This document shows positions 1 to 8,706 of a stretch of DNA of 64,000 nt, piece after piece. Positions within the stretch are counted from its first letter, which is position 1; each line of letters begins with the position of its first letter. Source of the stretch: Alcanivoracaceae bacterium (lineage in GTDB: Bacteria; Pseudomonadota; Gammaproteobacteria; Pseudomonadales; Alcanivoracaceae); contig JARGPN010000010.1 of NCBI GenBank assembly GCA_029213045.1, positions 310,001 through 374,000 on the forward strand, read 5' to 3'. Below the pieces are notes generated by a model that saw only the letters and a program-made list of their open reading frames with translations, was not told where the DNA came from and searched no databases. The translations under genes and the position numbers were made by a program.

Positions 1-211
1 GGATTCCAGAGCCTTGCACGCGACCAGACTCCTCCACTAACGTCAAATCCACCCGTGGTATCAACATATCTTCATCCTGTTCGCCGCTTTGGACTTGCAA
101 GATATTGTTTGAGTGCTCATAGCGACCACTGATGCCGCCCAACACTTCAGCCGCAAACATTGGAAGAGACCCGCAGCAGAGCAGCAGGCCAACTAACACC
201 CGAATGTTCAT
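1..211 (-). CDS. Outer-membrane beta-barrel-like protein of the EPS locus (partial, N-terminus only)
   Basis: Only the first 70 residues lie in the window; the gene runs off the left edge. The protein opens with a signal peptide (MNIRVLVGLLLCCGSLPMFA, then AEV) and continues with a polar, strand-like stretch containing GGISGRYEHSNNI. It is the next gene after the CpsD-like gene on the same strand, 14 bp away, so it probably belongs to the exopolysaccharide operon. Exopolysaccharide loci of this kind often carry an outer-membrane porin-like protein for polymer secretion, and the N-terminus fits that, but this is inference from position and signal peptide. The start is an ATG at 211-209. Confidence 0.6.
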   Translation of the reverse strand, partial: MNIRVLVGLLLCCGSLPMFAAEVLGGISGRYEHSNNILQVQSGEQDEDMLIPRVDLTLVEESGRVQGSGI

Positions 212-224
212 TGTCACTCCCTAA

Positions 225-1064
225 CTACGGACGAAGGCGCGGAATTCTTGGCTCTCGATTGAAAACAATACCGAGAATTCGGTCTTCGCCTAGCGCTTCA
301 ATGGCCTGTTCAATTTCGGCAGGCATCACACGTCCATAGGGAACAACCAGAATGATTAAGTCACAATACCGCGCCAACATTTCTGCATCGGCGGATCGGC
401 TTAAAGGAGGCACATCTAACACTAAATAACGATCTGGGTAACGGCGCGCGGTCGCCTCTAGCAATTCTTGCATTCTAACGCTTGAGAACTGCTCACCCTC
501 AAAGCCATTTTGTGTGCCGCGCGGGACTAAGCGCATGCGCGCAATGCCGGACGGATAAATTACGTCAGATTCACTTAAACGAGGGTCGCTAAGAAAATCA
601 GTGATGCCAGGCAAGTCAGGAGACACAAGCTTCAAGCCTTCCTCAATGCCGGCATCCGTATCGCAATCCATTAGCAACGACGACCTAGACTCATCAAGCG
701 CTAACGCTGCAGCGAGGTTTCGGCCAACGAATGATGCGCCGCCATCCTCAACCAAACCGGCAACCATAATCACACCGTTGCGATTTCCGAGTTTCGCCAA
801 CACTTGCTGACGCAAACTCCGAATAGCGTTTCCCAATTCAGAATTAACCGCCGACGCATCGAGCAACCGCATTGCTGACAACTCACTACTATCAAGCTTA
901 TACGGCTCAACCATTCGTGAAATTTCTTCGCGACTTTGCTGACGTTGATGCAGCTCTAATTGACGCCGATCGGCCGTAGTTAATTCCTGCTTTTTAAGCA
1001 CCATGGGAATGGTTTTGTGATCCGTCGCAGCCTTTTCCGATGAATTTTTGATTTCGTTTTCCAT
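225..1064 (-). CDS. CpsD/CapB-type P-loop protein of exopolysaccharide synthesis, with deviant Walker A
   Basis: This 279-residue protein has the fold signature of the cytoplasmic tyrosine autokinases that pair with chain-length co-polymerases: a polar N-terminal 90 residues, a P-loop region at about 102-116, a Walker A' motif LLMDCD at 130-135 and a Walker B strand YLVLDVPP at about 213-220. The P-loop reads EDGGASFVGRN, so the invariant GK[ST] lysine of Walker A is missing. The C-terminus ends in basic and proline residues without the usual tyrosine cluster. The family normally phosphorylates itself and controls polymer length; this copy may be a non-catalytic partner. It follows the co-polymerase gene by 10 bp on the same strand, and an AGGGA ribosome site precedes the ATG. 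Confidence 0.8.
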   Translation of the reverse strand: MENEIKNSSEKAATDHKTIPMVLKKQELTTADRRQLELHQRQQSREEISRMVEPYKLDSSELSAMRLLDASAVNSELGNAIRSLRQQVLAKLGNRNGVIMVAGLVEDGGASFVGRNLAAALALDESRSSLLMDCDTDAGIEEGLKLVSPDLPGITDFLSDPRLSESDVIYPSGIARMRLVPRGTQNGFEGEQFSSVRMQELLEATARRYPDRYLVLDVPPLSRSADAEMLARYCDLIILVVPYGRVMPAEIEQAIEALGEDRILGIVFNREPRIPRLRP

Positions 1065-1074
1065 GCTTATGTCC

Positions 1075-2625
1075 CTATACCAAGCCAGCGAGCTTCAGCC
1101 CGCCAGCAAGTGCATAAATCAATAGTAGCAATGTCGCGACAATGACGCTTGTCCTTACAGCGCCCCGAGCTTGCTCCGTCTCCGACGGCAAATATACAAC
1201 CGGCACAGATGCCAACACCCGATACCCTAAATTCGTAGAAAGCTGATCGACAGAACGCACCCGAGGATCAAGTTGGACGCGTGCTACCAAGTAGCCAACT
1301 GGAACTAAAATAGCGAGTACGACACCCAGCACCATGAAATGCAAAAAGCGCAGACCGGATGGCTTTAGCGGCAAAAACGCGGGTTCATAAATACGTAGGG
1401 TCAGACCTTGCTGCCCCTCATCCAGACTCATCGACACTCGAGCATTTTCGCGACGGCGAAGTAGGTCTCGGTAGATATCGCGGTTCACTTCATAATCGCG
1501 TGTTAATTCTGCCAACACCATTTCACCCGTATGCACTCGACGGCCGCGACCTACTTCGTCTTTTAGCATCAAATCCAACTCGCGCTTGCGCGCCTCAAGC
1601 GTGGCTATCAGCGTGCGAGTGTCGGTCAATTGTTGGCGCAGTTGCTGATAGACGGGACTCAAACGAACACGGTCGTCGACATAGATGCGGCCCTGCTGCT
1701 TCGCTTGTTGCTGGGCAACTTCCCGCCGCGCGTGCTCACGCTCAATTTGCCCTTTTAAATCTTCAATTTGATGCTTGATACGCACAATATCAGGATAGGT
1801 ATCGTGATAGCTCAACCGCAGCTGATCCAGCTCGCTCTGAAGCACCGCAATCTGCGATTGAAACTGCCCTTCACGAGACAAAGACACCTCTACTGCGGCC
1901 TCGCCTGAAAGCTGACGCTCAATCGATTCAGCCTTAATCCGAGTTTCGGCCAACTCTAATGTAGCCTGCTCTAAGCTCGTGTTGAGCTCTCCGATACGAA
2001 TACTAATCGCGGCATCGGTGCCAGGACGTGCATCAAGGTTATCGGAACGAAATTCTTTTAAATGATTTTCAGCATCAATTAACTTCTGGTGGTATTCCTT
2101 TACTTGCTCATCGATAAATTGAAATGCTGCAGAACTTTCATTGGCTTTTAATGCTCGCGTTTCATCGATAAACAACTGCGCCATTTTTTCTGTCACTTGA
2201 TGCGCAGCAACAGGGTTACGATCACGGTATTCGATACGAATTAGATTTGGTGGCACCGTCGCAATATTAATGCGCTTACGCATACGCTCGCGCTCTAACT
2301 CCCAAGCCAGCGCATCGTCGTTGCCTTTCATGTTGCCGGCGAACTCAATAATTTGATTCAGAAAACTACGGCCGTTAATCACTTCACGCGCAAGACGTGC
2401 GCGATCTGTCGCCGCTGTTGCAACGGCGGCACCTTCCATCAGTGGCTGAATAATCGCTTTTTCATCGAACATGACGGTGACATATGAGGTGTAGGATTTT
2501 GGCCAAGTTAGACCAATCACTAATAGCAGTAATGCAATCGCAGATGATACGACGAGCAAAACCCGCCACTGTGACCACGCGATATAGCCGACTTCGTTAA
2601 TGCGATGTTTAAAGGCGTTTAACAT
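1075..2625 (-). CDS. Polysaccharide co-polymerase (Wzz/GumC family chain-length determinant)
   Basis: This 516-residue inner-membrane protein sets polymer length and links the cytoplasmic P-loop protein to the periplasmic export apparatus. It has a first membrane helix at about 21-43, a long periplasmic part with a predicted coiled coil from about 170 to 350 (repeated Glu/Gln/Leu/Arg), then a second membrane helix at about 430-450 with the proline-rich approach FLPLKPSG typical of Wzz proteins. A further hydrophobic segment closes the C-terminus (SVIVATLLLLIYALAGG). The kinase domain found fused in some relatives is not present and is encoded separately downstream. It lies 9 bp after the export-protein gene, so the genes are likely co-transcribed. 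Confidence 0.88.
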   Translation of the reverse strand: MLNAFKHRINEVGYIAWSQWRVLLVVSSAIALLLLVIGLTWPKSYTSYVTVMFDEKAIIQPLMEGAAVATAATDRARLAREVINGRSFLNQIIEFAGNMKGNDDALAWELERERMRKRINIATVPPNLIRIEYRDRNPVAAHQVTEKMAQLFIDETRALKANESSAAFQFIDEQVKEYHQKLIDAENHLKEFRSDNLDARPGTDAAISIRIGELNTSLEQATLELAETRIKAESIERQLSGEAAVEVSLSREGQFQSQIAVLQSELDQLRLSYHDTYPDIVRIKHQIEDLKGQIEREHARREVAQQQAKQQGRIYVDDRVRLSPVYQQLRQQLTDTRTLIATLEARKRELDLMLKDEVGRGRRVHTGEMVLAELTRDYEVNRDIYRDLLRRRENARVSMSLDEGQQGLTLRIYEPAFLPLKPSGLRFLHFMVLGVVLAILVPVGYLVARVQLDPRVRSVDQLSTNLGYRVLASVPVVYLPSETEQARGAVRTSVIVATLLLLIYALAGGLKLAGLV

Positions 2626-2634
2626 GTCAGATTC

Positions 2635-3249
2635 CTAAAACAACCTTTCCGGCACAGTAATAATATCGCCGGGCTGCAAGGTGTAATTCGTTTCCAAGTT
2701 GCCTTTTTTAAGAATGGCATCCAATTCCACTTTCATTACTGTGCTTTCGTCATTCTGCTGTCGATACAGACGCGACCGCTCCGCGGAGGCAAATTGGCTT
2801 GGCCCGCCCGCCTCCAGCACTGCGTCGAGAACGGTCATACCCGGACGATAAGGAAGTGAACGGGGTGTGCCGACGGCTCCGGTAACACGCACGCGCGATA
2901 AATATTCATGTGAGCGCAAGTCAGTCACGATCACGGTGACATTTGGGTCACGGACAAAATTAGCCAGCTTGGCGCTGATCGACGCGGCAACATCCATAGG
3001 AGCCTTTCCGCCTGCCATCACATCGCCAACGAGGGGCACGGAGATCATGCCATCTGGACGCACGGGGACGCTCAGGGACAGCTCTGGATTACGCCACACA
3101 TTCACCTGTATTTGATCATCCACGCCAATCAAGTAGGATTTCACCGCCGGAGTGAATTTTTCATCCGCAGCGTGCAGGGCGAAACTGAATGCGAAACCGC
3201 CCATTAGTAGGATCCAAAATGCGGCTGCTCGGTAAATGCTTTTCTGCAT
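2635..3249 (-). CDS. Polysaccharide export protein (OPX/Wza family, short form)
   Basis: The 204-residue protein begins with a signal peptide of about 27 residues (cleavage near ALHAADEK) and has no lipobox cysteine. A polysaccharide export domain follows, starting YLIGVDDQIQVNVWRNPELS at about 39, with the PVRPDGMISVPLVGDV stretch. A SLBB-type domain covers about 120-200 (RVTGAVGTPRSLPYRPGMTVLDAVLEAGG), and the protein ends QPGDIITVPERLF. It lacks the C-terminal outer-membrane helix of Wza, so the beta-barrel partner encoded at the left edge may supply the outer-membrane pore. It is the first gene of the minus-strand EPS operon; GAGAG precedes the ATG. Its start is 47 bp from the start of the divergent J-domain gene. 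Confidence 0.88.
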   Translation of the reverse strand: MQKSIYRAAAFWILLMGGFAFSFALHAADEKFTPAVKSYLIGVDDQIQVNVWRNPELSLSVPVRPDGMISVPLVGDVMAGGKAPMDVAASISAKLANFVRDPNVTVIVTDLRSHEYLSRVRVTGAVGTPRSLPYRPGMTVLDAVLEAGGPSQFASAERSRLYRQQNDESTVMKVELDAILKKGNLETNYTLQPGDIITVPERLF

Positions 3250-3296
3250 TACTATCTCTCACTAAGCTAGGACCATACGCTGTATAGCTGGGGCCC

Positions 3297-4100
3297 ATGG
3301 ATACATCAAACTTTGTTGAGCACTACCAAGTGCTCCATCTACCTGAAAGTGCCGACGCCATTTTGCTCCGCAAGCACTACCGTCGCCTTGCCCAAAAACT
3401 GCACCCCGATGCTCCTCACGGTGACGCCGAGGCTTTTCAAACGTTGCAGCAGGCCTACAACGCTCTGCGGCGTTACCACCTTGAGCATGGCTGCCTGCCG
3501 CTAAGCACAATTGGATCTGCTCCGCCTCAACTTGCTCCCGGCGCAGGCATTCGCCGTAAAGCCGTCGAGAAAAAAACTTTTAGGAGCCCTCGACGTGCCA
3601 TTGTTTCGGCGTCCGCCATTATTGGTGTAGCAGTGTGGACATTTTTGCCGGAAAAATTCGGCGCACCTGAATCCGTTTCGCGACACTCAGCACCAACAAC
3701 ACTTGCTTACTCAACGCCGACAGCTATTGGCGAAGGCACTTTTTCACTTGGCGCCAGCTTGACAGAAGTCATCGACGCCCAAGGTGTTCCTGACTGGCGC
3801 GATCAACTGAGCTGGCACTACGGGGAATCAAGGGTCTACTTTCACGAAGGGAAGGTAGTGGGCTGGGATGAGCAGCCAAACTCTCCGCTAAAAATAGACC
3901 GTTCCCATTTTATCCAAACCCTAAAACCCACTTTTTCCAGAGGTGATAGCCGCGAGCAGGTGCTACGCGCGCAAGGCAAGCCCACCTATCAAACTGACCG
4001 CGAATGGCTATACGGCCTATCTAGCATTTACTTCGATCGTAACCGCGTGATTGGCTGGCACGAAGACCCTCTCAATCCGCTGGCAATTCGCCGCGACTAA
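3297..4100 (+). CDS. Membrane-anchored J-domain protein with two C-terminal repeats
   Basis: The 267-residue protein starts with a J domain (about 7-62) containing the HPD motif at 36-38, the signature for stimulating an Hsp70 ATPase. A single hydrophobic helix lies at about 101-117 (IVSASAIIGVAVWTFLP). The remainder holds two copies of a module of about 50 residues, one at about 152-200 (GASLTEVIDAQGVPDW, YFHEGKVVGWDEQPNSPL) and one at about 216-264 (GDSREQVLRAQGKPTY, YFDRNRVIGWHEDPLNPL). These resemble the short SmpA/OmlA-like fold. The J domain should face DnaK in the cytoplasm and the repeats the periplasm. It sits inside the EPS locus but opposes it, and its stop codon overlaps that of the sugar transferase. 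Specific role unknown. Confidence 0.8.
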   Translation: MDTSNFVEHYQVLHLPESADAILLRKHYRRLAQKLHPDAPHGDAEAFQTLQQAYNALRRYHLEHGCLPLSTIGSAPPQLAPGAGIRRKAVEKKTFRSPRRAIVSASAIIGVAVWTFLPEKFGAPESVSRHSAPTTLAYSTPTAIGEGTFSLGASLTEVIDAQGVPDWRDQLSWHYGESRVYFHEGKVVGWDEQPNSPLKIDRSHFIQTLKPTFSRGDSREQVLRAQGKPTYQTDREWLYGLSSIYFDRNRVIGWHEDPLNPLAIRRD

Positions 4101-5497
4101 CGTCCGCGACCGAATAAAACCACCTCGGCGGTTTGTAACAAAATCATCACGTCCAGCAACAAGCTATTGTTCTTCACGTAATACATGTCGTACTCAAGCT
4201 TGCGCAAAGAATCCGCAACGGATGCGCCATAGGGATAGTTCAATTGCGCCCAACCCGTTAGCCCTGGCTTAACGCGATGACGCTCGCCATAGTAAGGCAA
4301 CTCTTGGGTCAGCTGATCGACAAACACTGGACGCTCAGGACGAGGACCAACAAAGGCCATGTCGCCCACCAAAATATTAAGAAGTTGTGGCAACTCGTCG
4401 ATGCGGTATTTGCGAATAAATTCACCCACCCGGGTCACACGCATATCATTCTTCTGCGCCCATTGAGCACCGCCCTTTTCAGCGTTCTCAATCATGCTGC
4501 GAAATTTATGCACTTTGAAAAGCTCGCCATTTAAACCAACACGCTCTTGGCTGTATAAAACTGGCGCTCTTAGGCCGTCTTCGATTTTGATCGCGAGGAC
4601 CGCAAACAACATCAGCGGCCACGTTAACGCGAGCAATAAACCGGCGGCGAACATATCGAATATGCGCATGCTCCAACGACGCACACCCCGATTTCCGCAG
4701 CCGTCGCTAAAGATTAACCAGCTAGGCTTAAGCAATGACACATCAATTCGCTGCGCCTCGCGCTCAACGAAGGTAAGAACGTCGGTAATATGGATGCCCG
4801 CTAATTTGCATTGCAGCAGTTCATTTACTGGCAAACCAAGGCGCTGGTCATCCACCGCAACAACGATTTCACCAACCCCTTGCTTACGCGCCATCGCCAG
4901 CAGAGATTGATGATGATTCACCAATACCTTGCCGTGCATCATTTGCGGCTGCCCTTCAATTGGCAGATAGCCAACCATTTCAAAGCCACGTTGATCTGAT
5001 TTACGACGCAGTCTTTGCGCGATCAAGTTCGCTTTGTTGCCCGCACCCAGCACGAGGACGCGGCTACGCAATACGTTTTGATTGATGTAATGAGAGAATA
5101 AAACGCGCACGAGAAGCACGACAAAGAATGCAAGCAGCAAGCTTAGCGTCAATGCGCCTCGCCCTAAGAAAACGCCCGGCCAGAGATAAAACACCATGGT
5201 TAGCGCTACGCCACCAATGATGAATGCCACGAGCGTCCGCAACACCACACCGGTCATGCCATCACGCATATTTGGCTGATATAACCCCAGCGATAACATG
5301 CACAAATTCAGCACAACGGCGATAACAATCGCACGCGTCTCAAGCACACCGATGTGCGAGCTGACCATGTTTGGGTCGTCGAAGAATCGCAGGAAAGAAC
5401 CTGCATAAACGGAGAGCACAAGCACTGCGATCTCCACAGCGCCCAGCATCACATAGGCAATATGAAAATGATGTCTGAAGAAGCGTACTGTAGCCAC
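4097..5497 (-). CDS. Undecaprenyl-phosphate sugar phosphotransferase (EPS priming enzyme)
   Basis: This 466-residue membrane enzyme transfers a sugar 1-phosphate from a nucleotide sugar to undecaprenyl phosphate, the first step of exopolysaccharide repeat assembly. Four or five N-terminal membrane helices span about 15-145, a Rossmann-like CoA-binding domain follows (RVLVLGAGNKANLIAQRL), then a further membrane segment near 285-310 (FDMFAAGLLLALTWPLMLFAVLAI). The catalytic bacterial sugar-transferase domain contains LYSQERVGLNGELFKVHKFRSM, RKYRIDELPQLLNI, MAFVGPRPERP and KPGLTGWAQLN. The architecture is that of WcaJ/EpsB-type enzymes. Translation starts at a GTG with AAGGA seven bases upstream. 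The gene is convergent with the J-domain gene; the two stop codons overlap. Confidence 0.92.
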   Translation of the reverse strand: MATVRFFRHHFHIAYVMLGAVEIAVLVLSVYAGSFLRFFDDPNMVSSHIGVLETRAIVIAVVLNLCMLSLGLYQPNMRDGMTGVVLRTLVAFIIGGVALTMVFYLWPGVFLGRGALTLSLLLAFFVVLLVRVLFSHYINQNVLRSRVLVLGAGNKANLIAQRLRRKSDQRGFEMVGYLPIEGQPQMMHGKVLVNHHQSLLAMARKQGVGEIVVAVDDQRLGLPVNELLQCKLAGIHITDVLTFVEREAQRIDVSLLKPSWLIFSDGCGNRGVRRWSMRIFDMFAAGLLLALTWPLMLFAVLAIKIEDGLRAPVLYSQERVGLNGELFKVHKFRSMIENAEKGGAQWAQKNDMRVTRVGEFIRKYRIDELPQLLNILVGDMAFVGPRPERPVFVDQLTQELPYYGERHRVKPGLTGWAQLNYPYGASVADSLRKLEYDMYYVKNNSLLLDVMILLQTAEVVLFGRGR

Positions 5498-6105
5498 GTC
5501 AAATCCTTTTCGTGAGCCGCGCCCTGCGGCCCCCCTTATCCCAAGTATTACAAACCCGAATCGGTGCTGGCTTTTTATAAGTCAACGCGCCTTTTGCACT
5601 GGGCGACCAACTTAGCGAAACGTGAACCACCTCACAATACGACTTTTTACTAATGACATTAACGTGCTGCATCTCCCGCCTCCCTTTGCCGAACCAATAT
5701 CGGGGCCACCTTTCGCGAAAACCGTCGGCGGCGATAAGAAGGCGTCATTTTACGCGCGCTGATTCAGGGCCATTGTCATCAATAAGCGCAGGAGTAACTG
5801 TGCGAAGCTCTACGTAATCAGTCAGTTACGGATTACACAGAATGTACCAAGAGTGCATCTGAAGAATCGAAGTTGAAGGAAAGAGGATAGGAGTAAATCA
5901 TTAGCCTCTTAGGCCGGCTAGCGTAGTGATATAGATCGAAATTGTTTTGCCATTACTCGGTCTTTGTCCTACAAAACCTGAACAGCCGCAACTTACCCGC
6001 CCACAAGGGGTGAGGGTCGCAGCTCAGCTTTATAGAGGTTTTCAATTGATGGGGGCCTGAGGGCCCTCGGGACATTTCATATGAGAAGAAAACGGCGCCC
6101 GAAAA
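5498..6105. other. 608-bp intergenic region between sugar transferase and iscS
   Basis: No convincing gene was seen. It must contain the promoter of the sugar transferase gene, reading leftward, but no clean -35/-10 pair stands out. There is a short inverted repeat GTAATC...GATTAC around 5815-5835 and a 10-bp palindrome GAGGGCCCTC near 6059-6068 just downstream of the iscS stop; the latter lacks a T-run, so it is not a clear terminator. Confidence 0.4.
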
Positions 6106-7251
6106 TCACCCCCGCAGTCGTTCGACCACTAAACGAACATGGTCAATTGCGTGATCAATATCTACGTCGGACGTATTACGCCCAAGAGAAAACCTTAGTG
6201 ATGCATACGCCAAGTCGTCGGTGATGTGCATTGCTTTGAGTACGTAAGAAGGCTCCACCGACGCAGACGTACACGCTGAACCGGATGACACCGCTATATC
6301 GCTGAGTGCGGTAAGCAAGGTTTCGCCTTGCACATCGGAGAAGGCAACATTTAGATGACCGGGCAATCGCTGTGTTGGATGCCCATTCAAGTACACGCCG
6401 CCAATTTTTTGTAAACCCGTCCAGAGTTTGTCTCGCATTGCTGTGATTGTTTCTGCATCGCGCTCTATTTGTTGTGCCGCCAACGCAAAAGCTTCACCCA
6501 TCCCAACAATTTGATGACTCGGTAAGGTGCCCGATCGCATACCGCGTTCATGCCCACCACCATGCATTTGCGCGTCGATTTTAACGTCTGGGCTACGTCG
6601 CACATACAAGGCCCCAATACCTTTCGGCCCGTAAATTTTATGCGCTGAAAACGACATGAAATCGACAAATAAGCTGGCGACATCAATAGAAATCTTGCCT
6701 GCACTTTGTGCCGCATCCACATGAAATAAAACCCCACATGCGCGGCATATCTCACCGATGCGTTGAATATCGTTGATCACACCTGTTTCGTTATTGGCGT
6801 GCATAATCGACACCAACACGGTGTCGTCACGCAGTGCATCTTGCACCGCGTCAACAGACACGATGCCGTCGGGATTCGGCGCCAACCACGTTACGTCAAA
6901 GCCCTGAGCTTCCAACCAACGAAATGTATCCAATACTGCTTTGTGCTCTGTTTGCGCAGTAATCAGATGACTCCCCTTTTTTTTGTTGGCCAACGCGGCG
7001 CCTTTAATCGCGAGGTTATTCGATTCAGTTGCGCCACTTGTCCAAACAATTTCTCGCGGGTCGGCATGAATGAGATCGGCGACCTGACGGCGCGCATTTT
7101 CCACGGCCTCCTCTGCCAACCAGCCGTATAAGTGCGACCGCGATGCGGGGTTTCCGAACTGAGCGTCCACACCGAGAAATTCCATCATGCGCTGAATAAC
7201 GGAAGGCGCCACCGGCGTTGTCGCGGCGTAATCGAGGTAAATGGGTTTCAT
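6106..7251 (-). CDS. iscS: Cysteine desulfurase IscS, short at the C-terminus
   Basis: A PLP enzyme that takes sulfur from cysteine for Fe-S clusters and thio-modified tRNAs. The sequence follows IscS closely: [12 protein letters not shown] at the start, the PLP lysine in [28 protein letters not shown], and the mobile catalytic cysteine in [16 protein letters not shown]. It has 381 residues against about 404 for the usual enzyme and ends ERLRG, so the tail that normally follows ([21 protein letters not shown] in E. coli), which contacts IscU, is absent. No iscU, iscA, hscBA or fdx follows. Its ATG overlaps the iscR stop by four bases (ATGA), so the two genes are translationally coupled. Confidence 0.92.
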   Translation of the reverse strand: MKPIYLDYAATTPVAPSVIQRMMEFLGVDAQFGNPASRSHLYGWLAEEAVENARRQVADLIHADPREIVWTSGATESNNLAIKGAALANKKKGSHLITAQTEHKAVLDTFRWLEAQGFDVTWLAPNPDGIVSVDAVQDALRDDTVLVSIMHANNETGVINDIQRIGEICRACGVLFHVDAAQSAGKISIDVASLFVDFMSFSAHKIYGPKGIGALYVRRSPDVKIDAQMHGGGHERGMRSGTLPSHQIVGMGEAFALAAQQIERDAETITAMRDKLWTGLQKIGGVYLNGHPTQRLPGHLNVAFSDVQGETLLTALSDIAVSSGSACTSASVEPSYVLKAMHITDDLAYASLRFSLGRNTSDVDIDHAIDHVRLVVERLRG

Positions 7252-7718
7252 GACTGTATAAGAGTAAGGCGACGTGCAGTGCGTTGCTGATTTTGTCGTT
7301 CAGCAATGCTTTGAACATCTTGCCGCGCGACTAAATCACCGAGCGAAATATCGGTGAGAAATTGATGGATGCGATCAGAAAGGTCGGTCCACAGATGGTG
7401 CGTTAAGCAAGTGGTACCGTCATGGCAATCGCCTTGGCCACCGCACCGTGTTGCATCGACGGATTCGTCGACTGCATCAATAACACTCGACACACTGATG
7501 TCCGCCGCTTCACGACTCAGACGATAACCACCGCCAGGGCCACGCACACTGACAACCAGTTCGCGGCGACGCAATTTGGAGAAAAGCTGTTCAAGGTAGG
7601 AAATTGAAATGCCCTGACGCTCTGAGATGTCAGCCAGCGACACAGCACCACCGGCCGCGTTCAGCGCCAAGTCGAGCATTGCAGTGACCGCATACCGGCC
7701 TTTTGTCGTCAGTCGCAT
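7248..7718 (-). CDS. iscR: Fe-S cluster regulator IscR
   Basis: An Rrf2-family winged-helix repressor that senses the cell's [2Fe-2S] status and represses its own operon when loaded. The chosen start gives [19 protein letters not shown], the usual IscR N-terminus, and a length of 156 residues; an upstream in-frame extension is possible but not family-like. The helix-turn-helix covers about 27-60 and is followed by [12 protein letters not shown]. The cluster ligands are all present in canonical spacing: Cys92, Cys98, Cys104 and His107 ([16 protein letters not shown]). An IscR-type operator lies 53 bp upstream, so autoregulation is likely. It overlaps iscS by four bases. Confidence 0.95.
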   Translation of the reverse strand: MRLTTKGRYAVTAMLDLALNAAGGAVSLADISERQGISISYLEQLFSKLRRRELVVSVRGPGGGYRLSREAADISVSSVIDAVDESVDATRCGGQGDCHDGTTCLTHHLWTDLSDRIHQFLTDISLGDLVARQDVQSIAERQNQQRTARRLTLIQS

Positions 7719-7770
7719 TTCCGCGTGCTCATCAGCCCAACCTACGTGAATCAATAGCATAGAGGCTACT

Positions 7771-7795
7771 AATCCCGACTATTTTGGTCAAGTAT
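7771..7795 (-). promoter_or_regulatory. IscR type 1 operator overlapping the iscR promoter
   Basis: Read on the minus strand the site has the half ATACTTGACCA, four A/T bases, then TAGTCGGGATT. This matches the E. coli type 1 consensus (ATASYYGACTRWWWYAGTCRRSTAT) except at the edges and one inner base. The TTGACC within it doubles as a -35 element, so bound holo-IscR would block RNA polymerase, as at the E. coli isc promoter. The iscR ATG is 53 bp downstream. Confidence 0.8.
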
Positions 7796-7810
7796 TACCG
7801 GCGACGCGGA

Positions 7811-8578
7811 TTATTCCTCGTCTTCTTCCTTTACGGAGTCGAAATCAGTGTCGTTAAGCGCGGGCAGTTTTTCGTCGCAACTCCGAATTCCCTGCTCAGA
7901 AAGGGATTTGCACATACGGTCGATCTTGGTATCTACCGCGTGCATATGATCAAGCAAACTGTGAATCGCCTGAGCCACGGGGTCGGCCATATGATCCGTG
8001 ACCCCATAGGCTTCGAAGCCAATCTTTTTGGCCATCTCTTCACGGTTGCGTTCAGTTTCCGTCTCCGCGCGAGAAATCACGCGGCCCGGAATGCCGACCA
8101 CGGTAGCGCCGTCCGGTACATCTTTAGTCACGACAGAGTTGGAGCCTATTCGTCCGCCCGTCCCCACCGTAATTGGGCCAAGCACTTTCGCGCCGGCGCC
8201 GACAACGACGTCGTCTTTTAACGTTGGGTGTCGTTTGCCCTTGTTCCAACTCGTTCCGCCTAGGGTGACACCGTGATACAAGGTCACGTCATCGCCAATC
8301 TCTGCGGTTTCACCAATCACCACGCCCATGCCGTGATCGATAAAAAAGCGCCGGCCTATCGTCGCGCCGGGATGAATTTCGATGCCAGTGAGCCAGCGGC
8401 TAAACGATGAAATTAACCGAGCAAGCAATTTCCAATTACGCAACCAAAGCGCATGCGCCAAGCGATGAAAAATCAACGCATGCAACCCGGGATAATTCAG
8501 AAGCACCTCGAGACTCGTCCGCGCCGCCGGATCGCGGTGAAACACGGACTGAATATCCTCGCGGACACGTTCAAACAT
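7811..8578 (-). CDS. cysE: Serine O-acetyltransferase
   Basis: Makes O-acetylserine from serine and acetyl-CoA, the first step of cysteine synthesis in the cytoplasm. The 255-residue protein has an N-terminal helical domain and a left-handed beta-helix of hexapeptide repeats from about 65 to 165 ([51 protein letters not shown]), with the conserved catalytic His of DHG. The tail after about 180 is longer and more acidic (ending SVKEEDEE) than the feedback-sensing tail of E. coli CysE. AGGAG lies five bases before the ATG. It stands between trmJ and iscR in the order found in many Pseudomonas relatives, where cysteine supply sits beside the desulfurase. Confidence 0.94.
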   Translation of the reverse strand: MFERVREDIQSVFHRDPAARTSLEVLLNYPGLHALIFHRLAHALWLRNWKLLARLISSFSRWLTGIEIHPGATIGRRFFIDHGMGVVIGETAEIGDDVTLYHGVTLGGTSWNKGKRHPTLKDDVVVGAGAKVLGPITVGTGGRIGSNSVVTKDVPDGATVVGIPGRVISRAETETERNREEMAKKIGFEAYGVTDHMADPVAQAIHSLLDHMHAVDTKIDRMCKSLSEQGIRSCDEKLPALNDTDFDSVKEEDEE

Positions 8579-8706
8579 TTAACTCTCCTGTGGCGCGCCT
8601 TCGCACGCCGAGCTTGTCACTAACACTCATACCGACTGTGCCAGCCTGACAGAAATCCATACCCTTGCAAACGAAGGAAAATATCCCTTTCAAGCTGATC
8701 GACGTA

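Noticed and set aside
6059-6068. Palindrome GAGGGCCCTC after iscS as a terminator
   Set aside because: No loop and no T-run; left as an uncertain palindrome.
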